Shown: piece by piece, positions 57,920 through 64,000 of the stretch
Layout of the letters: each line of letters begins with the position of its first letter
Numbering within the stretch: the stretch's first letter is position 1
Origin: Ligilactobacillus faecis
GTDB taxonomy: Bacteria > Bacillota > Bacilli > Lactobacillales > Lactobacillaceae
Assembly: GCF_029889745.1 (NCBI RefSeq)
Contig: NZ_CP123639.1
Location: 720,501 to 784,500, forward strand
Length of the DNA stretch: 64,000 bases
Direction: 5' to 3'
The notes under the pieces: model-generated
Seen by the model: the letters and a program-made list of their open reading frames with translations, nothing else
Told to the model about the DNA's origin: nothing
Databases searched by the model: none
Position numbers and translations under genes: made by a program

Positions 57920-59296
57920 TTATTCTTCGACCATTTCCGGTAAGGAATTGCGACGTACGAAGTGGACTAATAAACCAACGACTAAGCCGACTAAAGCTGG
58001 AACGATCCAAGACATTCCGATGCTAGCAAGGGGTAGGTGGGCGCGGAGGTTACCAACTGCCAAGCCAAAGGTGCTGTGGCTGACCACTTTTGGAAAGGCA
58101 ACGATCATATCGAAGAAAGCTGGCACGACGGTGCAGACAACAACTGCTAAGTAAACGACCCCATCACGTTTGAAGAGTGGTGAAAAGACTGAAAGCAAGA
58201 TCAAGACCATGGAAAGTGGGTACAAGAACATCAACATCGGTGTTGACCAAGCGATGATCGTCTCTAAACCAAAGTTAGCAGTCAAGAAAGAAGCAAAACA
58301 ACTGAGGAACAACCAAACATGGTAGCTAACTTTTGGAAAATGGTTGTGGAAATCTTGGGCAAAAGCAGCTACGAGCCCTACAGCAGTCGTTAAGCAAGTA
58401 ACGGTCAAAAGCGTGGCTAAGACAGCTTGTCCGACTGAACCAGCGTAAGCTGTAACGATCTGTGAAAAGGCTGTCCCACCTTCAGCTGACAGTTTGAACT
58501 GACCAAGTGACATTGCACCTAAAACGATCAAGAGCAAGTAGATCAAAGCGACAGCTCCCATCGAGAAGAAGCCAGATTTAGCAGTTACTAAAGAAACGCT
58601 CTTTGAATCGCGGAACCCCATCTGCTTGATCGCTGTTACGACTGTTACCCCAAAAGCAAGTCCAGCTAAAGCATCCATTGTGTTGTAGCCTTCAAGGAAG
58701 CCATTTGTCAAAGCAGTTGAAAATGAAGTATAAGCAGCTGTAACAGGTGCACCAGTTGTTTGACCAAGTGGATTAGCAAAGGCGACGACGAATACGAGCG
58801 TCAAAAGAACTAAGAACAAAGGATTCAAAACTTTACCGACATTAGAGAGGATGTCATTTTCTTTATACGAAAATGCGAAAGCTGCGGCAAAAAATAAAGC
58901 TGAAAATAAGAGCAGTCCCCAGTGATTATTTGCCCCTAAGAAAGGTTGGAGCCCGACAGAATAAGCGACTGTCGCTGTTCTTGGAGTTCCGAAAAGTGGT
59001 CCGATCGTAGCGTGGATCAAGACCATAAAGACAAGGGCAAAACCTGTTCCAAGTGGTAACCCTACATCATAGACCCCTTCAGCTTTAGTGATGGCGATCG
59101 CTAAAACAGATAATAATGGCAGTAAGACACCAGTCACAAGAAAGCCTAATGTAGCTGGGACCCAGTTGTGGCCGGCTAATTGGCCAAGGTGAAGAGGGAA
59201 GATCAAGTTTCCAGCTCCAAAGAAGAGACCGAAAAGTAACGAACTGACAACAGCATAATCTTTAAACGACATCTTTTTTCCTGTAAGTTTTTGCAT
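57920..59296 (-). CDS. brnQ: Branched-chain amino acid carrier BrnQ
   Basis: Cation-coupled importer of isoleucine, leucine and valine. The 458-residue chain has 12 membrane helices and the LIVCS-family features SLLFGLFFGAGNLIFPLHLG at the N-terminus and MDALAGLAFGVTVVTAIKQMG in the middle. AAGGAGTG precedes the ATG. Expression is under the T-box leader at 59338-59648, so it responds to uncharged tRNA. Confidence 0.96.
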   Translation of the reverse strand: MQKLTGKKMSFKDYAVVSSLLFGLFFGAGNLIFPLHLGQLAGHNWVPATLGFLVTGVLLPLLSVLAIAITKAEGVYDVGLPLGTGFALVFMVLIHATIGPLFGTPRTATVAYSVGLQPFLGANNHWGLLLFSALFFAAAFAFSYKENDILSNVGKVLNPLFLVLLTLVFVVAFANPLGQTTGAPVTAAYTSFSTALTNGFLEGYNTMDALAGLAFGVTVVTAIKQMGFRDSKSVSLVTAKSGFFSMGAVALIYLLLIVLGAMSLGQFKLSAEGGTAFSQIVTAYAGSVGQAVLATLLTVTCLTTAVGLVAAFAQDFHNHFPKVSYHVWLFLSCFASFLTANFGLETIIAWSTPMLMFLYPLSMVLILLSVFSPLFKRDGVVYLAVVVCTVVPAFFDMIVAFPKVVSHSTFGLAVGNLRAHLPLASIGMSWIVPALVGLVVGLLVHFVRRNSLPEMVEE

Positions 59297-59337
59297 AAAT
59301 CAAATCACTCCTTTTATCCTGCACAACAAGATCAGCA

Positions 59338-59648
59338 AAAGAAAAGGCGCCCTTAGACTAACTTATTTAGTCCAAGGACGCCTTTTGAGCGTGGTACCAC
59401 CTTGTTTTATGAACGCCTCGCTACGTTCACCTTTCACGTACGGTCTCGATCTAGAATTAAGAGACGATACGCTAACACTGTAATGGGTGTACCCAGAGTG
59501 CCTACTAAAAACTAGTTTGTTCGACACAACGCTAAAAAGTGATCTTTCACTTTCAGGTGACCTACTCCCTTACACCGACCGGAGCTCGCTGTTAGGCACA
59601 CTGAAAGTTACTTTTCTTTCTCATCGCGTTTGCTGATATTTATCGTTG
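59338..59648 (-). promoter_or_regulatory. T-box riboswitch of brnQ, probable isoleucine type
   Basis: The invariant T-box AAGGTGGTACCACG lies at 59390-59403 (minus strand), followed by a strong terminator (AAAAGGCGTCCTTGGACTA stem, 59342-59387). Stem I is closed by AACGC/GCGTT. Arms CTTTCAG/CTGAAAG and AAAAGT/ACTTTT frame the specifier loop TGAAAGATC, placing ATC (Ile) as the specifier directly before the lower stem. Uncharged tRNA-Ile should favour antitermination and brnQ expression. The specifier choice is inference. Confidence 0.92.
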
Positions 59649-59653
59649 AGATA

Positions 59654-59682
59654 AATCTACAACGCTTTTGAGTGACTGTCAA
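59654..59682 (-). promoter_or_regulatory. brnQ promoter
   Basis: Minus-strand TTGACA (59677-59682), 17 bases, TAGATT (59654-59659); the start falls at the beginning of the T-box. Confidence 0.85.
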
Positions 59683-59846
59683 TACTTTTTTGAAAAAAAT
59701 CTATTTTTAGGTTCAGGTAATTTTATTTTACTGTAATTTATTATTTAGTAAATTTATTTATAAATAAAGTGAATTATCTGCGTATATACTAATTGTAAAT
59801 GTTTTAAAAATAATTTTTATAAAATAAATTTTTCAGTAAAAAATTA

Positions 59847-59875
59847 TTGACAAAAGTAAAAACCAAAATTATGAT
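59847..59875 (+). promoter_or_regulatory. opp operon promoter
   Basis: Consensus TTGACA (59847-59852), 17 bases, TATGAT (59870-59875), in a very AT-rich 200-base stretch (59690-59912) that otherwise shows no gene. Confidence 0.8.
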
Positions 59876-59912
59876 TGGTAAAAATAAATTTAAGTTCAAA
59901 GGAAGTGAGCTC

Positions 59913-60893
59913 GTGTTATTAGAGATCAAAAATGCAAGTACTGCGTTTAAAGTCAAAGGGCATTATTATAATGCGCTAGATAAGATCGATCTAACTGTCA
60001 ATGAAGATGAAGTCGTCGCGATCGTCGGTGAATCGGGGTGTGGAAAGAGTACTCTTGCGACAAGTATCATCGGCCTGCATGACCCAGTACGGACGAAGGT
60101 GACGGGAAGTATTTTATTTAAAGGCAAAGAGCTAGTCGGAGCATCTGAGAAAGAGTTGAATACTTTACGGGGCGCTCAGATCGGGATGATCTTTCAAGAT
60201 CCGTTAGCGGCATTGAATCCGCTGATGCGGGTCGGAGAACAGATCAAAGAAAATCTTGACCTACACACTGATCTGAGTGAGATCGAAAAAAAGACTCGCG
60301 TCGAAGAGCTTTTATTAGCAGTCGGGATCGAACAAGCTGCCCAAGTTGTCAACTACTATCCCCATGAACTTTCGGGGGGGATGCGCCAACGGGTCATTAT
60401 TGCGATCGCGATCGCCTGTCAGCCAGAGCTCATTATTGCAGATGAGCCGACGACTGCACTCGATGTGACGATCCAAGCTCAGATCTTAGACTTATTAAAG
60501 GAGATCCAAGCTAAAAATCATGCCGGGATCGTCTTGATCACCCATGATCTTGGTGTTGTCGCCCAGATGGCTGATCGGGTCTGCGTGATGTATGCTGGGC
60601 AAGTCGTTGAAAAAGGAACGACGCGCCAGATCTTTGAAGATCCAAAGCATCCGTATACGCGCTCGCTTCTCCGTTCGATGCCACAAGCAGATGAACCGAC
60701 AAAAGAGCTGTATGTGATCAAAGGGATGGTGCCTTCGTTACAGCAGTTAGAACATAGAGGCTGTCGCTTTGCCAAACGTGATCCGCGTTTAGCTGCGTTA
60801 GAACACGAAGAAGAACCGCAAATGCATCAAGTTGCGCCAGGACATTTTGTGCGTTGTATCTGTTGGCGCAACTTCACATTTCTCGAAGAATAA
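59913..60893 (+). CDS. oppD: Oligopeptide ABC transporter ATP-binding protein OppD
   Basis: One of two ATPases of a dipeptide/oligopeptide importer. The 326-residue protein has Walker A GESGCGKSTLATS, Q-loop QDPLAALNPL, signature LSGGMRQRVI, Walker B ADEPTTALDVT and the C-terminal oligopeptide/dipeptide domain (HPYTRSLLRSMP; GCRFAKRDP). The GTG at 59913 is the start because AAAGGAAGTGAG lies ahead; an upstream in-frame TTG is the promoter's own -35. Some C-terminal cysteines typical of OppD are missing. Confidence 0.93.
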   Translation: MLLEIKNASTAFKVKGHYYNALDKIDLTVNEDEVVAIVGESGCGKSTLATSIIGLHDPVRTKVTGSILFKGKELVGASEKELNTLRGAQIGMIFQDPLAALNPLMRVGEQIKENLDLHTDLSEIEKKTRVEELLLAVGIEQAAQVVNYYPHELSGGMRQRVIIAIAIACQPELIIADEPTTALDVTIQAQILDLLKEIQAKNHAGIVLITHDLGVVAQMADRVCVMYAGQVVEKGTTRQIFEDPKHPYTRSLLRSMPQADEPTKELYVIKGMVPSLQQLEHRGCRFAKRDPRLAALEHEEEPQMHQVAPGHFVRCICWRNFTFLEE

Positions 60894-60913
60894 ATTTTTT
60901 AAGGGGGGGTCAT

Positions 60914-61855
60914 ATGAATAACTTGATCACGGTAAAGGATCTAAAAGTCTACTATCCGATCCGTTCGGGCTTTTTTAACCGAGTAACTGATTATGTTTAT
61001 GCAGTCGATGGAGTCTCATTTGAGATCTTACCAGGGGAAAGTTATGGGATCATTGGTGAATCTGGTTCGGGGAAATCGACGATCGGTCAAGCGCTCGTGG
61101 GACTTTTAGACGCAACAGATGGCCAGATCATTTATCAAGGCCAAGATGTGACAGAAAAAAGAGTTCGTAAGAAGATGATGTATAACCGCGATGTCCAAAT
61201 GATCTTTCAAGATTCGCTCTCGAGTTTGAATCCAAAGAAAAAGATCATCGACATCGTCGGCGAGCCGCTAAAAAATTTTGAAAATCTCACAGGTGATACT
61301 TTAAAAGCACGTGTTTTAGAATTGCTAGCGACAGTTGGATTAGATGAAGAAGCAATGTATAAATATCCACATGAATTTTCAGGAGGACAGCGCCAACGGA
61401 TCGGGGTCGCACGGGCAGTGGCGTCAAATCCGAAATTGATCATTGCCGATGAGCCAGTCTCAGCTTTAGATCTATCAGTGCAAGCTCAAGTTTTGAACTA
61501 CATGAAAAAGATCCAAAAAAAATATGGAGTCGCCTATTTATTCATCTCACATGATCTCGGTGTCGTCCACCATATGTGTGACCATCTAGCGATCATGCAT
61601 CGAGGACGTTTTGTCGAAGTTGGCACACGTGAAGACATTTACGAAGATCCATTACATATCTATACTAAAAGGCTTTTAGCGGCGATCCCACGGATCGATG
61701 TCAGTCGGCGTGAAGAAGATCGGCTTTTTCGAACTAAGATCGAAGAAGAATACATTGCCCAAAAAGAACAATACTATGATGAAGCTGGGCGTGTTTACGC
61801 GCTTGAGAAGATCACCCAAACACATTATGTGGCTCTGAGAAAGGAAGGTGAATAG
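60914..61855 (+). CDS. oppF: Oligopeptide ABC transporter ATP-binding protein OppF
   Basis: Second ATPase of the importer, 313 residues. It has Walker A GESGSGKSTIGQ, QDSLSSLNPKKK, signature FSGGQRQRIGVA, Walker B ADEPVSALDLS and the C-terminal oligopeptide domain start HIYTKRLLAAIP. The ATG at 60914 is preceded by AAGGGGGGG. The gap to oppD is 20 bases. Confidence 0.94.
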   Translation: MNNLITVKDLKVYYPIRSGFFNRVTDYVYAVDGVSFEILPGESYGIIGESGSGKSTIGQALVGLLDATDGQIIYQGQDVTEKRVRKKMMYNRDVQMIFQDSLSSLNPKKKIIDIVGEPLKNFENLTGDTLKARVLELLATVGLDEEAMYKYPHEFSGGQRQRIGVARAVASNPKLIIADEPVSALDLSVQAQVLNYMKKIQKKYGVAYLFISHDLGVVHHMCDHLAIMHRGRFVEVGTREDIYEDPLHIYTKRLLAAIPRIDVSRREEDRLFRTKIEEEYIAQKEQYYDEAGRVYALEKITQTHYVALRKEGE

Positions 61856-61858
61856 AAT

Positions 61859-62818
61859 TTGATAAAAACGACTTTACGCCGGTTAGTTTTGATGATCCCG
61901 CAGATCATCATTTTGAGCCTTATCGTTTTTTGGCTGGCAAAATTGATGCCAGGGGATCCTTTTACAGGGTTGATCACCCCAGAGACTTCAGCAAAACAGA
62001 TCGAATATTTGCGCCAAAAGGCAGGTTTTTACGATCCGTGGTACGTTCAATATTGGCATTGGATCGTACGCTTATTTCACGGTGATCTAGGTCTGAGCTA
62101 CCAATTTAAGATCCCAGTGACTCGTTTATTAGCCCAACGGATCAGTAATACATTGTGGCTTTCGCTTTTGACGATGATCTTGAGCTACTTATTTGCGTTA
62201 CCTTTAGGGGTGATCGCGGGAAGGTATGAGAACACTTCACGTGATAAATTGATCCAACTGTACTCATTTATCACATATGCGATCCCAGCTTTTATCTTCT
62301 ACTTATTAGGGATCTATATTTTTGGCTATAAGCTCAAATGGTTTCCAACATCAGGCTCAGTCAGTGTAGATGTCAACGGAGGTTTAGCTTATTTCTTTAG
62401 TCGGATCGATCATATGCTGTTGCCTGCGATCTTGATGGCTTTGATCAGTACAACAGCAGTCGTGCAATACCTTAGAAGTGAGATCATCGATAATTCTAAA
62501 CAAGACTACGTTAAAACGGCTTTAGCCAAAGGTGTACCAGAGAGTGTTGTTTTTCGCAAACATATCTTTCGCAATTCATTACTGCCGATCGCAGCCTTTT
62601 TAGGTTATTCGATCACAGGGCTTTTAGGGGGCTCGATCTTTGTTGAAACGATCTTTGGCTACCCAGGTATGGGGCTCTTATTTATGGACTCGATCACAGG
62701 ACGCGATTATTCAGTGATCACGGTTTTAGTTCTTTTATATGGGATCTTGACTTTGATCGGTTCTTTATTGTCAGATATCATTTTAAGTCTTGTTGATCCA
62801 CGTGTACGGATCGATTAG
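61859..62818 (+). CDS. oppB: Oligopeptide ABC transporter permease OppB
   Basis: First membrane subunit, 319 residues with six helices. It has the N-terminal IPQIIILSLIVFWLAKLMPGDPF and the coupling motif KTALAKGVPESVVFRKHIFRNSLLPIAAF (EAA loop, residues around 215-245). The start is a TTG three bases after the oppF stop, using the ribosome binding site AAGGAAGG inside the oppF end. Confidence 0.93.
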   Translation: MIKTTLRRLVLMIPQIIILSLIVFWLAKLMPGDPFTGLITPETSAKQIEYLRQKAGFYDPWYVQYWHWIVRLFHGDLGLSYQFKIPVTRLLAQRISNTLWLSLLTMILSYLFALPLGVIAGRYENTSRDKLIQLYSFITYAIPAFIFYLLGIYIFGYKLKWFPTSGSVSVDVNGGLAYFFSRIDHMLLPAILMALISTTAVVQYLRSEIIDNSKQDYVKTALAKGVPESVVFRKHIFRNSLLPIAAFLGYSITGLLGGSIFVETIFGYPGMGLLFMDSITGRDYSVITVLVLLYGILTLIGSLLSDIILSLVDPRVRID

Positions 62819-62828
62819 GGGGGATTTT

Positions 62829-63695
62829 ATGGGGAGATCTTCAAATTTAAAAATGATCGTTCGTGAATTCAAACAAGATAAAACGGCGACTGTTTTTTTT
62901 CTTAGTTTGACGCTTTTGATCGCCGTGATCTTTGTGTGGGCGGCTTGTTTAGATACGAATAAGATCATGACTGTCGATATTTTGAATCAATATGCACCCC
63001 CAGGTAAAGATGGGATGCTTTTAGGAAGTGAACAAGGTGGGAGAAATATTTTATATTTGCTTGTCGTGGGGACGCGCAATTCACTTTCGATCGGTTTTGC
63101 AGTTACATTGTTATCACAAGTGATCGGGATCAGTTTTGGACTGATCGCAGGTTACTACGGTGGCAAAGTCGATAACGCGATGATGCGTTTCTTAGATTTC
63201 ATGATGACCTTACCGATGTTGATGTTGATCATCGTGATCGTTTCGATCATTCCAAATTATAGTATGACAAGTTTTGTTTTGATCATGTCAGCTTTTTATT
63301 GGATCGGAACAGCACGTTTGATCCGTTCAAGAACATTAGCAGAGGCTAACAAAGAATACATTTTAGCATCAAAAACGCTAGGAACGAGCGATCTGGTCAT
63401 TATTTTCCGGGAATTGTTGCCCAATCTTAGTTCGTTGATCATCGTTGAAGCGATCTTGAATCTGACATCAAATATCGGGATCGAAGTTGGCCTCTCCTTT
63501 TTAGGGTTTGGGCTTCCCGAGTCAGTTCCGAGTTTAGGAACTTTGATCGGTTATGCGCAAGAGCCAGAGATCTTGACAGGAAAAATTTGGGTCTGGCTTC
63601 CAGCAGCATTATTGATCTTGTTTTTCTGTGTTGGGTTCAGTTATATCGGTAATGTGATCCGGCGGGCTTTTGATGCACGGCAACGCCTAGGATAG
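62829..63695 (+). CDS. oppC: Oligopeptide ABC transporter permease OppC
   Basis: Second membrane subunit, 288 residues with six helices. It has the N-terminal cytoplasmic leader (SSNLKMIVREFKQDK) and the EAA loop ANKEYILASKTLGTSDLVIIFRELLPNL. The ATG at 62829 follows AGGGGGGA; an earlier in-frame start would overlap oppB. The gap to oppB is 10 bases. Confidence 0.93.
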   Translation: MGRSSNLKMIVREFKQDKTATVFFLSLTLLIAVIFVWAACLDTNKIMTVDILNQYAPPGKDGMLLGSEQGGRNILYLLVVGTRNSLSIGFAVTLLSQVIGISFGLIAGYYGGKVDNAMMRFLDFMMTLPMLMLIIVIVSIIPNYSMTSFVLIMSAFYWIGTARLIRSRTLAEANKEYILASKTLGTSDLVIIFRELLPNLSSLIIVEAILNLTSNIGIEVGLSFLGFGLPESVPSLGTLIGYAQEPEILTGKIWVWLPAALLILFFCVGFSYIGNVIRRAFDARQRLG

Positions 63696-63710
63696 AAGGG
63701 GAAGATGAAT

Positions 63711-64000
63711 ATGTCAAAAAAATTATGGGAGGTAATGTTAGTAGTAGGTTTACTTATGTTTTTAGGGACTTTTACTGTTCAAGCTAATGAGTATCAAGCA
63801 AGTTATACACCTAAAGGATCTGTCAAAAAAGGAGGGACACTTAGAGTCGGTTATGTCAGTGATGATGCATTTAAGGGGATTTTTGCACAAGAATTGAGTA
63901 GTGACGGGCTCTCAAGTAATGTCAGTCAGTTTGGAACGATCCCGTTATTTAAGGCAGATCGAAACGATCACTATACAAAAGGTGGTTTAGCAGATCTTGC
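63711..64000 (+). CDS. Peptide-binding protein OppA-like, 3' end outside window
   Basis: Start of an SBP_bac_5 solute-binding protein. After a basic start (MSKKLWE) and a hydrophobic core comes VQA, a likely signal peptidase I site near residue 25. The mature chain begins NEYQASYTPKGSVKKGGTLRVGYVSDD, with the KKGGTLRVG pattern typical of peptide-binding proteins. The expected lipobox cysteine is missing in all visible residues, so the usual lipid anchor is absent. The start at 63711 is chosen for spacing after AAGGGG; an ATG at 63705 is also possible. Confidence 0.85.
   Translation, partial: MSKKLWEVMLVVGLLMFLGTFTVQANEYQASYTPKGSVKKGGTLRVGYVSDDAFKGIFAQELSSDGLSSNVSQFGTIPLFKADRNDHYTKGGLADL

Noticed and set aside
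59847-59912. OppD start at the TTG of 59847
   Set aside because: That TTG is the -35 hexamer of the promoter; the GTG at 59913 has a proper ribosome binding site.

Overview
The window is a chromosomal origin region of a low-to-moderate GC Firmicute, almost certainly Lactobacillaceae. The GC content by eye, the gene set (BrnQ, BglP-type PTS, GdpP, DUF2922/DUF1659, Opp) and the frequent GTG/TTG starts would suit a Ligilactobacillus-like species. The species is an inference. No tRNA, rRNA operon, CRISPR array or prophage was found.

Layout. 1-1096: end of an IS1182-family transposase. 1233-6418: threonine pathway, thrB-hom on the minus strand divergent from thrC-aspartokinase. 6460-11260: two-component system plus ABC exporter, with a frameshift at the start of the kinase gene. 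11432-17537: asnB, dnaB, rplI, gdpP. 17565-18146: a gene-free, strongly structured stretch and a probable tiny RNA. 18147-21261: a PnuC-family transporter behind two NrdR boxes, a secreted DUF1002 protein and small unknowns. 21706-32599: the replication core on the minus strand (rpsR-ssb-rpsF, gyrA, gyrB, recF, yaaA, dnaN, dnaA), with oriC in two parts on either side of dnaA. 32465-33867: rpmH, rnpA, yidC on the plus strand. An intact IS1182-type element follows. 35683-53823: an accessory block separating yidC from mnmE-mnmG. It holds ApbE with a flavin reductase, a purine permease, a DHH phosphatase, a GntR-controlled beta-glucoside PTS with 6-phospho-beta-glucosidase, two VIT transporters, a YxlEFG-like ABC module, a second 6-phospho-beta-glucosidase and an XRE regulator. 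54006-57866: mnmE, mnmG, DUF441. 57920-59650: brnQ under an isoleucine-type T-box. 59913-64000: an oppDFBC-oppA operon cut by the window end.

Most interesting observations. (1) The NADPH-dependent FMN reductase at 36654-37532 carries a disordered tail with two copies of the ApbE flavinylation motif D-x-x-T-G-A-S. It is translationally coupled to an ApbE that has no signal peptide, which suggests a cytoplasmic tail-flavinylated reductase. (2) Tandem NrdR boxes sit upstream of the PnuC homologue, which points to a deoxynucleoside rather than a vitamin transporter. (3) The stretch at about 17640-18015 has long-range complementarities and a possible pseudoknot, like a large structured non-coding RNA. 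(4) The whole window is rich in GATC, written as G-ending codon followed by Ile ATC. (5) The histidine kinase start is broken by one base in an A tract.

All assignments come from reading motifs and gene order. No database search was run.
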